This document shows positions 29,528-38,801 of a DNA stretch of 64,000 nucleotides, piece by piece (position 1 is the first letter of the stretch; every line of letters starts with the position of its first letter). The notes under the pieces were generated by a model that saw nothing but the letters and a program-made list of their open reading frames with translations, ran no database searches and was not told the DNA's origin. This stretch comes from Trichomonas vaginalis G3 (Eukaryota; Parabasalia; Trichomonadida; Trichomonadidae), in NCBI RefSeq assembly GCF_026262505.1, contig NC_067204.1, positions 21,731,300-21,795,299 on the forward strand, in the 5' to 3' direction. Made by a program: the position numbers and the translations under genes.

Positions 29528-30021
29528 TTTCAAATGACCAAAATTTTCAAAAACCGACAATAAAATTTCTCGCACTTTTTTTCCATCAACTTTTGACATC
29601 CTATCAAAAAAATCCATGACAAAAAAAATTTTTTTTGATGATTTTAGACTTAGATTTAGAGATTCTTGAATCACATCTTTGAAATTTAGCATCCTGGTCT
29701 GGTTTTGCCAGGAATTCAAGCTTCTTTCCATTAAATTTTGCAATCTTTTCAATATTTTCAGCAAAACTCAGAATTTCAGAGAATTAGTAAGTAAGTTATT
29801 ACATCGATTAGCTTCATTTTATATGATTAGAGCACTTCTTATGTTTACATCAAACATTAATTCGAAATATTTTTTTTACAATCAATAATTACAAATTACC
29901 ACTACAAGAATATCTTAATTTTGGTAAGACAAGTAACTCTTGAAGGTCCTATTCAAGATTAATTCTTAAAAATGTTAAAATTTAAATTTAAGATGTTTAT
30001 TTCCCAAATGATATATTCAAA
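29528..30021. other. Intergenic, AT-rich
   Basis: About 490 bases between the Hop2 stop and the listerin start, same strand. Apart from the Inr and an open extension of the listerin frame, nothing is seen. Confidence 0.6.
29531..29537 (-). promoter_or_regulatory. Inr deciding the listerin start
   Basis: On the minus strand TCATTTG lies 3 bases before the ATG at 29527; an upstream in-frame extension of 79 codons would start before this Inr. Confidence 0.5.
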
Positions 30022-30693
30022 TCATACTTCTGTAACTATAAATTTCCTGTCCTTGAACTCTAGTTTCAAATGATACTGCTCATCGGTTTCAATTCCGATA
30101 TCTTCAATGAGATCTTTTGGCTTCTTATCCATTCCGTCTTGGTCGCAGAGTTGGTTTAGTATATCCATGCAAAGAGCTTTTCTCTTCTTCCATTGATCGC
30201 ATCTTGTGTTAAATTCTTTATTTATCTGAGCAATATCATCAGGATTGATGCCTTGTGCGGCTTGTATAAGTTCATCTCTTTGCTTGGCTGCTGTTTGACA
30301 ATCAATTTCAATTTGAACTCTGTATGATCTAAGATCTTCCAAAGTTCTGGTAGATGACAAAGTATCTCTTTTGGATTTTAATTCATCTCTTTTCTTCTTT
30401 AGTTCTTCGATCTTTTGTTGGAGAAGATTGTTGTTTTGATCCATTTCAACTAATTGCTCTTTAGAAGCAACTTCCTTTCCTTCTTGCTTGGCAAAGTATA
30501 GCTTTGTAGACTTTCCACATAGTTTGCATGTTATCTGACCGCTTTCTGTTAGTTGATCAAGTGATTTTTGAATCACAGTTTTGGTAAATTCGCCATGAAG
30601 CTCGTCAACAAGGTTGGTTGCACTATATGGCCTATTCTTCTCAAGTAGGAACTGAAGAATTTGGTTGGTTGGGTTTGCTTTAGACTTAGGCAT
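30022..30693 (-). CDS. HOP2: Hop2/TBPIP-like meiotic recombination protein
   Basis: Known of the family: Hop2 pairs with Mnd1 to stimulate Dmc1/Rad51 strand exchange in meiosis. Here the frame of 223 residues has an N-terminal winged helix (QILQFLLEKNRPYSATNLVD, then a KSLDQLTESGQI wing), a central coiled coil (LLQQKIEELKKKRDELKSKR, about residues 85-130), and a C-terminal helical region with the GIETDE segment typical of the family. Length is normal. The start at 30693 (MPKSKANPTNQ) is preferred over an upstream ATG at 30738 because an Inr (TCATTTTTG) sits directly before it. Trichomonads have no described meiosis but keep meiotic genes. Confidence 0.85.
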   Translation of the reverse strand: MPKSKANPTNQILQFLLEKNRPYSATNLVDELHGEFTKTVIQKSLDQLTESGQITCKLCGKSTKLYFAKQEGKEVASKEQLVEMDQNNNLLQQKIEELKKKRDELKSKRDTLSSTRTLEDLRSYRVQIEIDCQTAAKQRDELIQAAQGINPDDIAQINKEFNTRCDQWKKRKALCMDILNQLCDQDGMDKKPKDLIEDIGIETDEQYHLKLEFKDRKFIVTEV

Positions 30694-30702
30694 CAAAAAT
30701 GA
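30694..30702 (-). promoter_or_regulatory. Inr of the Hop2 gene
   Basis: TCATTTTTG on the minus strand, immediately before ATG 30693. Confidence 0.6.
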
Positions 30703-30997
30703 ACAAAGTTCCCCGGGGAACTTCCCTTTTGGATTCAAAAATATTTTTTCTAATTCGGATTTTAAAATATCTTAAATAAGTAATGTTAAATAAAATTTCA
30801 AATATTTTTGGGTTTAAATAGCTATTATTACCAAATTATTTTTGAATTCGATGCAATATAAATTTCAAAAAGGAAGTAGCAAGGAAAATTACTATAATTT
30901 ACATTTATAATTAGAAGGTTGTGCTTGTTTACAATTTTAAAACATTTAATTTTATTTGACATTATCAAAGTTTTTGAAATTGTATTTGTTTCTGACA

Positions 30998-31071
30998 ATC
31001 ATGCACACACTCATGAAGATATAAATGCACGCATGCGTGCCCGTGCGCACACATACACACACACATACAAA
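30998..31071. repeat. Imperfect alternating purine-pyrimidine tract
   Basis: A run of CA/TG-type dinucleotides with GCACGCATGCGTGCCCGTGC in the middle and ACACACACACATACA at the end. The segment has Z-DNA potential and stands out in an AT-rich spacer. It lies just past the 3' end of the beta-helix protein gene. Confidence 0.7.
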
Positions 31072-31083
31072 AAATAAATCAAG

Positions 31084-31956
31084 TTAAATAAAAATGACGA
31101 TCATTACGTTTATAAAATATCCCCTAATTAAAAATGGTAGATGATTAGCATTAGCTGTACATTGAAAAGGTACTGCACTAAACTTGATAGTGAAATTTGA
31201 TATCATATTCATTGAAAAATCTGTAATTTGGAATGAACTTGTGAGAGTTTCATTATCAGCTTGAGAATTAACAAATCGATAATTTGTAGTAGCTCTAATG
31301 TCCAATAATTTATCGAAGGTATTTTCAAATATGCAAATGTTTTGAAATAAATGATTTTTGCCCCACATTCCTATTAAAGATTGGAGACCCAAATTTTTGA
31401 TAAAATTGACATTTTTTGTCAATTGTTCTTCAGTTCTGTTGGAGCTTATGGCATAAATTTGAGCTAAGGAATTGTTAATAAAGTTTACTTCGGATACATT
31501 ATATTCTTCAGGTCCATTTGCTATGAATATTGCTCCTGATCCTCTACTTGGAACATAATCGGTTATGTTTATATGTGTTAAGCTGCAATAACCGAAATTT
31601 GGATTTAATCCACTCCTATGGGCTAAAACACAAGAAATGTGGTCATACGTCTGGTTTATATCTGAATAAGACACTGCTAATCCAATTTTACCCGAAGAAC
31701 AATTGAAAATAGAGATATATTGAAATATGAATTTTTTGCCAGAAAAAGCAACAGTGGATGGTATCCTCGATGACGCGATACTCATTTTTCTGGTACTAGT
31801 ACAAGATGTGAAAAAGCAATTTATAACAGATAAATCAACTTGCTGTTCAACAAAGATTGGACATGAGATTTGGCTCTCGAAAATGGAACTATAAACTTCA
31901 ATATTATATCCAGTTCCTTGTAAATCATTATTGAAGTTTTGGAATCTTAGTGTCAT
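31084..31956 (-). pseudogene. Beta-helix-type surface protein fragment
   Basis: 290 residues with the Asn/Ser/Cys-rich, short-strand rhythm of right-handed beta-helix proteins (repeated FxNxS and NIxxF segments, for example FIFQYISIFNCSSGKIGLAV). Trichomonads have large families of such surface proteins, normally over 600 residues with a signal peptide and a C-terminal membrane anchor. Neither is present here, so this looks like an internal piece of a former gene. The frame's first ATG has an AAAAGTGACA motif about 40 bases upstream. Confidence 0.45.
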
Positions 31957-33502
31957 TGCATAAGGATTATATGTTGAACTATCATAAAAATGTCACTTTT
32001 AAAAGAAGTGCTACCACTCTCAATTTTAAGTTTTTTGCTCAAAATATATGGGAAAATAGTTTTGTTATATATCATAGATGCCAAATGTGTCGTTTATTTG
32101 TATTTTTTATTTAGCGGTTGTTCTCAAAAAAGAACCTTAAATATTTGACACTCTCACTTTTTCAGCATCCTGATAATATGTTATAAACGAATTTCATAAA
32201 GAGAAGTCGAAATAATTCAATATGGACACGTTAGATTTCATTGAATTTCTTTGAAGCAGCACTATCAATATTTTGTTTGATTACTAACAAATTTTTATTT
32301 TTCTATATAATCATCCTGAGTTTTGAGTTTGTAAGTAAGAATACATGAATATTATTTTGTAAAAGCAATATATTTTACTACAAAAATGCTCATTGCAAAA
32401 GATTTCCAATATTTTTATCTAATCAATATGACAATTATATTGACAATTAGACAATCAACTTCATACATTCAGTAAATACTATAATGCGAGAATTTTCCAT
32501 AGTTTTCAAAGATAGTTTAAAAAATGATACGGTTATCTTTCACATTAACCATCGTAATCTAGATACTAATATCCGAATTCAGATTGTATGATGTTTACTA
32601 AGCTTAATTCATGCTATATTCGCTAATTGATCAAAAATTATTTGTTATTCCTTAATAATTGCAAAATATAAAAGGCTTAATAGATGAATCAATAGTGCTC
32701 ATTACTGAGCTTTATTGAAGCAGTAAATTATAGAAACATCAAATTTCAAAAATTATTTTTATTAAATGAGTAGGCAATAAGAGATATGAATCTTTTGATT
32801 GCATAAAAAGCAAATCAGCATGCTATATAAGTTAGAATATAAATATTCATTTTTCATTATTTGAAAATTTTGATCCTGTCTAAAAAATAGTCAGTAATGG
32901 TAATCTACTATGGATGTAAAACATAATTATCATAATTCAAGTATACTATATCGCTTAATTGATCTTATTTGAGATAGAAATTTTACAAATTTTGAATAAA
33001 TAGGAAATTCAAACTGTTGTCAATAATTAGGTTATGCTAGTAGTACTTATTCATTCGTCATATTGGGTGTTTTATCTTTTGTCGTTGAAATCGCAAATAT
33101 TATTTTGGGGTGAAGCAAATAAGGGGATCATTTGGTAGACTTTTATTGTCACCTATAGGACTAGATTTTCGTAGTAAAGTCTGGGACAATGATATCAAAG
33201 TTTGGGCGTGGCGGCACTTCTCTTTTAAATCAAATCTTCTTTTAAGAATTACTGTATTTCTTTGTTCTCTATTGAAAATCCATAAAAGGAATGGCTTGAA
33301 TCTCATTAAAATTTATTAATATACTATCAAAACAGAAAATCATCCTTATTTATTTCGAAATTATCTTTTCCTAGCCAATATTGCTTTTTCAACAGCATTA
33401 GGACTTACATAATTATTTAATAATTATATTAATATCCAGTATGATCAAGGATAAAACGATAAGCGGCTTTTTTCGCTCAATTGTCAGTTTCAATAAAAAA
33501 TG
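31957..33502. other. Long AT-rich intergenic region
   Basis: 1.5 kb without a supported gene. Open frames of about 68 codons on both strands at 33100-33319 overlap each other and show no domain. The only marked site is the AAAAGTGACA motif near 31990-32002. Confidence 0.5.
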
Positions 33503-33510
33503 TCATTTTT
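33503..33510 (+). promoter_or_regulatory. Inr of the GDPD gene
   Basis: TCATTTTT directly before ATG 33511; it fixes the start of the gene and shows that the upstream frame belongs to it. Confidence 0.65.
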
Positions 33511-34684
33511 ATGAAATACTTCTTTGCATACGAAACCTCCCGATCTGAAAGTCTAACTACTTATGATTCAGTATCAGAAGGTATTAATATATACGGTAAA
33601 CACAATTACTTGCTTCTCTTTGGTCAGTATAATGAAAAAAATCCAGCTGAAAATTCCTTTCGAATTCGAAAATAAAAGTGACGCTTTTGAAATCGAATTC
33701 AATACCCTCAGAAACTATAATCACTTGGAATTAACATCTAAAAGCAACTGTTTCATTAATATTGATGCTATCATTATCGATGATCCAAAAATCGACCTTC
33801 CTGGTCCAACAATTAATAATCTTCCTGATAGATTTGTTATTGGACATCGAGGTGCCGGAAATAACCAAATTGTCCATGATTTCTTGGAAAATACAATTCC
33901 ATCTTTTCATGAGGCATATAAAAATGGTGCGAGATGCGTTGAAATGGATGTCCAGTTAGCCAATGGTGGGATTCCTATTGTTATTCATCCATTTTTGGTT
34001 ACTCTTCCTCATAAATCTGCAACCGGCAGAGATCCAATTAAAATTGATGAAAAAGGAAATTATTTGTATTGTAACCAAGATATAACTGTTGAAGAACATC
34101 AAGAATCGGGCTTAAATACAGAGTATAACACATTGAGGTGCACATATTCAGGAGTCCTTACTCAACTTCCAGAAGATCTTTCAATTTTGACGGAAGTAAA
34201 GTACCCATGTTCCAAGGAGCTTGAAAAAATGATTCCATTCGAAGAAAGAAATGCATATGTTGATATATTATTGAAAGAACTCAAAGAACATGGAAAGAAT
34301 CGTACGGTTATATTGGGTTCTTTTGATCCAACTCTTGTTATAAGCTTTGCTGTTAGACAAAAGAGGTACCCCGTAGCATTGTTAATAAATCCATCAAATG
34401 GTGAAGAACTTAGTCATGTTAGGGACAGAATTAGAACATTCTTCCCTCTTCTGGAAAAGCTTGGAATAGCATATATTTCCACTGATCCGCGCAACCTATT
34501 ACCTGAATGTAAGATCATTGATGAAGCAACAAAACTCAATATTAGTTTCATGACTTATTATTATCAGGAACAGACAAAGGAATACTATGAAATGCTAATG
34601 AATCATGGAATAGCTTCTATTATTAGTGATTACATTCAGCCATATAATGAAGCTGTCGAAAAATTGAAGAAAGTAGGCAAATGA
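33511..34684 (+). CDS. Glycerophosphodiester phosphodiesterase, with a frameshift near the N-terminus
   Basis: The enzyme hydrolyses glycerophosphodiesters to glycerol-3-phosphate and an alcohol. The catalytic domain has the standard motifs: FVIGHRGAGNN (the HRG catalytic His), then ENTIPSFHEAYKNGARCVEMDVQ (metal-binding Glu and Asp) and VIHP. An N-terminal region of about 80 residues before it is sheet-rich and may be a carbohydrate-binding-like domain as in GPCPD1-type proteins. Starting from the Inr-supported ATG 33511, coding runs in one frame to about 33640 and then in another from there on. The switch is at or near an A7 run (33641-33647), so a real frameshift or a sequencing/assembly error is possible. 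Confidence 0.8.
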
Positions 34685-34829
34685 TGAGTACATAATGCCA
34701 TGCAATCTTAATAAATATTATTTATTCGTTTAACAAAAATAAACATTGCTTTTGCGTGAAATATACTATTAATTTTTATTAATTTTTTTTAATATATTGA
34801 AAGATATAGTAGAGTCTTTCTAAAAGAAA

Positions 34830-36185
34830 TCATTTGAGTTGTTCATATTTTTCTTCTGAGCTTGTAATTGAAATAGCTCCTTCTTCGCCCTTTGGAACAA
34901 TAATCCAAAAAGATAAAACACAGGCAATCGCACTAGCAACAAAACCGGAGCCTATATAAGCTTGGTTTTCACCAACTCTTTGATTTAACCAATCCCACTT
35001 CTTATGAATATATCCAACTGCAATAATAACAAGGTTTGCAATTTGTTGGCCAAGAACAAGGAAAATATTAAGAGCTCCAATGTTTTTACCTAATGATTGA
35101 GGTGTGGAGTCTGCAGTAACAATAGAAAATGGAATTGTATTGAAAACTGTTGATCCCATGCCAAGAGGTGCCATCAAAGCCATAAACACCCATTTGTTCT
35201 TTGCAAATAATACGCCAAGTAAGCTTCCGAACATTAAAAAGTGAGAAACAAAATATGCCATTTTTGTTCCTAAAGTATTAACAAATTTCTCATGGATTGC
35301 ACCATACAGGAAGGCTAAAGTGTTAACAAGTGCGTTCACAACCAATCCGAAACACAAGCCCTTATTATTATCATCTGGGAAAACTTCTTTTGAGTAAAAT
35401 GTAGTTAATTTAATTGAAAAGCCTGTAAAAGCTGCCCATGAAGTCATAAGAGCGATAGAAACCCTAGTTTGAACTTTGGACATATGAAATATTGACTTCA
35501 AGTCAAAGATACTGCCTTTTTCGATTTCTTCTGTAAATTGCTTCTCATTTGCAACAATAATTGTAGTAGCGAGTGAAATTACAATTGTGACCGTTGAAAG
35601 AATTAAAGTAATTGGAAAAACTTTCTTTTGATATGATGGACTATTAACAAAGTAGCCAATACCGCCAAGAAGATTTGTAACAACTGCGCCAATTCCAATT
35701 AAAATTGATGAAAATGCAAAACCTCTTGTTCTTTGGTCTGGTGGGAGTATATCGCCAATAATAGAACGAGCTGGGCTTTGGAATGTATTAATCGAAATAT
35801 ATGTAACAGCAATAACAATTAGTAAGATTGGAGTGATTAAATTATGGGACCATTTCTCTCTGAGCATGTATAGAGCAAATAGTCCACCAAGACCAATAAA
35901 TGTTCCAACTCCACCCCAAAACAAGTATGGACGACGGCGACCAAAACGGGATCTGCAGCGGTCGGAATAATAACCTATAATTGGCTGAACGAAGAAACCT
36001 GTAATTGGTCCAATTGACCAAGCTATGAATTTAGTAACTTTTGATAGATTTAAGTCAGTCATTAAAGGATCTACAAGTCCAAACACAACAGTCCAGCCAA
36101 CTTGGAATGCTAGGCATGACATTGTGATACAGAAAATTTTGCATGAGGAATAATGCTTTGTAGGCTCTATTAATGGATCGTTCAT
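34830..36185 (-). CDS. Major facilitator transporter, SLC45/sucrose-transporter type
   Basis: 451 residues with about 12 hydrophobic helices. Between the second and third is YYSDRCRSRFGRRRPYLFWG, the signature of the glycoside-pentoside-hexuronide and SLC45/plant sucrose (SUT) carriers, which move sugars with H+. Length is normal for the family. The start is set at ATG 36185 (MNDPLIEPTKHYSS) because the longer frame would begin with TTG. It sits convergent with the GDPD gene. Substrate cannot be told from sequence. Confidence 0.85.
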   Translation of the reverse strand: MNDPLIEPTKHYSSCKIFCITMSCLAFQVGWTVVFGLVDPLMTDLNLSKVTKFIAWSIGPITGFFVQPIIGYYSDRCRSRFGRRRPYLFWGGVGTFIGLGGLFALYMLREKWSHNLITPILLIVIAVTYISINTFQSPARSIIGDILPPDQRTRGFAFSSILIGIGAVVTNLLGGIGYFVNSPSYQKKVFPITLILSTVTIVISLATTIIVANEKQFTEEIEKGSIFDLKSIFHMSKVQTRVSIALMTSWAAFTGFSIKLTTFYSKEVFPDDNNKGLCFGLVVNALVNTLAFLYGAIHEKFVNTLGTKMAYFVSHFLMFGSLLGVLFAKNKWVFMALMAPLGMGSTVFNTIPFSIVTADSTPQSLGKNIGALNIFLVLGQQIANLVIIAVGYIHKKWDWLNQRVGENQAYIGSGFVASAIACVLSFWIIVPKGEEGAISITSSEEKYEQLK

Positions 36186-36585
36186 GAAATTAAAATAACC
36201 CCTTTTCAATTTTCAGAAATCTCTGAATTTAAAAAACATGTAATTTTAAATAGAAACATATAATATAAATATGACAAAACGATGAGTTCGGAAAAATTCA
36301 ATACACTGATTACGTCAAAAACTTTTATTTATCAAATAAATGTCACAATCATTATTAAATCAATAAAATGTATTTAAGGTTTTTGAGTGTCAGATAATCT
36401 GATAACATTTGAATCATATAGTCAAAGGCTCTAAACTATGCAGTAAAATAGACTATCTTATAAGGTTCATGGAGTTAAAACTCTTAAAAGTCAAGTTTCG
36501 AAAAATTCAATTTCAGATTTAAAAAGTTAGAGGATTCTAGATTAGTGCACACAATATGATTTACATAAATAAAATAAAAAATAAC
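36186..36585. other. Intergenic, AT-rich
   Basis: 400 bases between the Dzip1-like gene stop and the transporter start. Nothing recognisable; TTTCATG overlaps the transporter start as a weak Inr candidate. Confidence 0.4.
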
Positions 36586-37683
36586 TTAAACTTCGCCTTC
36601 TGAATAAATTCCTCCGCTATCATCATCGTCATCTGATCTAACTGTACCGGTGCCATCATCATAGGCTCCACTATCATTAATAGATCCATATTCGCCTTCA
36701 TCTTCATCTTCGTATTCACTTCCTGTGAATTCTCCAGTTGAAGATTGAGCTTCATCTGAATCATCATCTACTATTTCTCCAGTTTCTCTATTTAGATCTT
36801 TTGTATCTATAGCTTCACTTAATGATGACGAAATTTCGCTGCTGTCTAGCTGCCCAAGCTTCTTCTCATTCTTTCTAAGTTGTTGAAGTGCAAGAGTTTC
36901 TTTAAGAGCACCTGGTTCTGTTTCTGTAGTAGCCATGTTATTATTTTTGTTAAATCGACGTGATTTCATGGATTCTTGAAGCTTACCACATTTGGCTTTA
37001 AGCTTCAAAATGATCTTTTTCTCTGTTGCTCTATCATTTTTCAGTCTTTCGACTTGTTTTTGCAGCTCTTTAACTTTAAGTTTATATTGTTCGATAGCTT
37101 TAGTTGCTTGAGCAATGTTAGCATTGTATTGCTCAAGCAATTTCGCATCTGGCTCATCAGTAGATGGAGGTGGTGCCATATTCCTTTGAGCCATTAGATA
37201 ATCACATGCGAGTTGTAATATAAGAAAGGCATTAAGGGCACCCTTGCTTCCGAATTGCTTCATATCATCCTTTGATATATTTGCAAATGTAAACTTATTC
37301 ATATAAAATTCGACTGAAGCTAAATCACCTTTTTGAACCATTTGGTTAACATCAAGTGATTCGGCTAATCCCCAATTCATTGGCTCTGTTCTTGGTGCCC
37401 ATGCATATTGTTCTTTTGGCGGATTTGGTCGTGTAAGAATTATTTGTGGTGGAGGAGGTTGATTTGATGGCTGATAAAGAGCTCCACCTTGCATTTGCAT
37501 ATTGAATACTGGAATCATTTGTGGTTGATTCATTTGTGGTGGTTGTCTTCCGAGCATTGGAGGTTGAAAAACGGGTGGGGGTCCATATGGATTCATTCCA
37601 GGAGGTTGCATTCCTGGTGGAGGCATTCCCATCTGTGGTCTATATCCATATTGAGGAGGAGGAGCGCCCGGAGTTGGGTACAT
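36586..37683 (-). CDS. Dzip1-like protein
   Basis: 365 residues. The N-terminal 95 are Pro/Met/Gln-rich and disordered (PPPGMQPPGMNPYGPPPVFQ). Residues about 100-165 match the Dzip1-like N-terminal domain (MNWGLAESLDVNQMVQKGDL, then FYMNKFTFANIS and LILQLACDYLMAQ). A coiled coil follows (about 190-230), and the last 80 residues are Asp/Glu/Ser/Gly-rich. Dzip1 proteins work at the ciliary base in assembling cilia; trichomonads have several flagella. The gene is divergent from the coiled-coil gene at 37761, with only 77 bases between starts. Confidence 0.65.
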   Translation of the reverse strand: MYPTPGAPPPQYGYRPQMGMPPPGMQPPGMNPYGPPPVFQPPMLGRQPPQMNQPQMIPVFNMQMQGGALYQPSNQPPPPQIILTRPNPPKEQYAWAPRTEPMNWGLAESLDVNQMVQKGDLASVEFYMNKFTFANISKDDMKQFGSKGALNAFLILQLACDYLMAQRNMAPPPSTDEPDAKLLEQYNANIAQATKAIEQYKLKVKELQKQVERLKNDRATEKKIILKLKAKCGKLQESMKSRRFNKNNNMATTETEPGALKETLALQQLRKNEKKLGQLDSSEISSSLSEAIDTKDLNRETGEIVDDDSDEAQSSTGEFTGSEYEDEDEGEYGSINDSGAYDDGTGTVRSDDDDDSGGIYSEGEV

Positions 37684-37760
37684 TCCTCAAAAATTTTTAT
37701 ACGTTTAAAAAACAAATTTTTTGCCACTGACTTTACGCGTCAAGAATTTTTTTTTCAAAA

Positions 37761-38612
37761 ATGGATTCTGTTGTCGACAAACTCCAGAATGGCATTCAGG
37801 AAGGAAACGAGTTGCTCAGAGATATCAAAAATAACGTAGGAAATGATGATATCCGTCAATTTGAGCAAGCTGCAAACGAGTACGTCGATTTGTACACAAA
37901 AGCAAAACTATATGAGACATTACAACAGGATAAAACTATACAACCCTTCAAGAAGAGCGAATTGGATCAAGCCCGTGACCAAAGACAAAAAATTGAACAA
38001 GAATTACAAAAAATTCAAAACGATCGAGTAAGAAATGAAATGACGGCAGATGAATTCCAAACCTTAATATCACAATCTAATTCTATTTTAAAGCAACTTA
38101 AAGACAAAATACCTTCATCCAATACAACAGACTATAATCGTTTAGTAGAAATCTGCGATAAAGAGATCACTGATCTTAAAAAGAGTTCTGCAGAGTATGA
38201 GTGGTATGAAAACGCTTATAACAAGCTTTCCGAATTTACAAATATTGAAGTCATCTCGGAAAATAAATACAGACTGAAAAAGAAATATATCCTTAACATA
38301 TACCAAACAAAGGTTGAACTAGAAAAGAAAGATGTATTTGTTAGTGATATATCTCCAGATGAAGATTCAATAGGAGTTTGCATTGCTCAAGTAATGGAGA
38401 GATTGAATGCATATGAAAAAATCACTGCTGCTGCTAATAGATTAGGCTGGAGCTGCGAACCTGCAAGAGATTCACCTTTTGCTATTTTAATTAATGAATC
38501 AGGATGTCCAGCAAGAGTTTCATTATTCGGAAATAATTACGATGTACTTTTGCAAATGGATGATTCATCAGATGATAGATTTGATAGAATGAAGGGCAAA
38601 TGGAGAGTTTAA
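37761..38612 (+). CDS. Coiled-coil protein with small C-terminal globular domain
   Basis: 283 residues. Residues 1-150 are almost all coiled coil (DQRQKIEQELQKIQNDRVRN). The C-terminal 110 residues look globular and sheet-rich (ISENKYRLKKKYILNIYQTK, later CPARVSLFGNNYDVLLQMDD). A coiled coil ending in a small alpha/beta domain is the build of kinetochore subunits such as Spc24/Spc25, but no signature was found and this is a guess. ATG 37761 is the first after the divergent spacer with Dzip1. Confidence 0.65.
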   Translation: MDSVVDKLQNGIQEGNELLRDIKNNVGNDDIRQFEQAANEYVDLYTKAKLYETLQQDKTIQPFKKSELDQARDQRQKIEQELQKIQNDRVRNEMTADEFQTLISQSNSILKQLKDKIPSSNTTDYNRLVEICDKEITDLKKSSAEYEWYENAYNKLSEFTNIEVISENKYRLKKKYILNIYQTKVELEKKDVFVSDISPDEDSIGVCIAQVMERLNAYEKITAAANRLGWSCEPARDSPFAILINESGCPARVSLFGNNYDVLLQMDDSSDDRFDRMKGKWRV

Positions 38613-38789
38613 TTCGCATTTCCTTATTAAATTTAGATTGCCAAATTCAAAGCAATATATCATCAATTGTTTTGTCTATATTGTTTGCAATAAAAAATTG
38701 TGTTATTTTTATAAATTTGATTTTAGCTGAAATTAATGTCTTTATTATTATATAAATATGATTAAGATGACGTGATATGATGGTTTATG

Positions 38790-38797
38790 TCAATTTT
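38790..38797 (+). promoter_or_regulatory. Inr-like site of the TAF5 gene
   Basis: TCAATTTT, 4 bases upstream of ATG 38802 (an earlier out-of-frame ATG lies between). Confidence 0.45.
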
Positions 38798-38801
38798 ATG
38801 A

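Noticed and set aside
26394-29888. Plus-strand frames across the listerin gene
   Set aside because: Antisense shadows without initiator motifs or domains.
33100-33319. Overlapping frames of about 68 codons on both strands
   Set aside because: No domain, no initiator motif, and each is the mirror of the other.
37761-38612. Firm assignment as kinetochore subunit
   Set aside because: Only the overall build fits; no family residues could be identified by eye.
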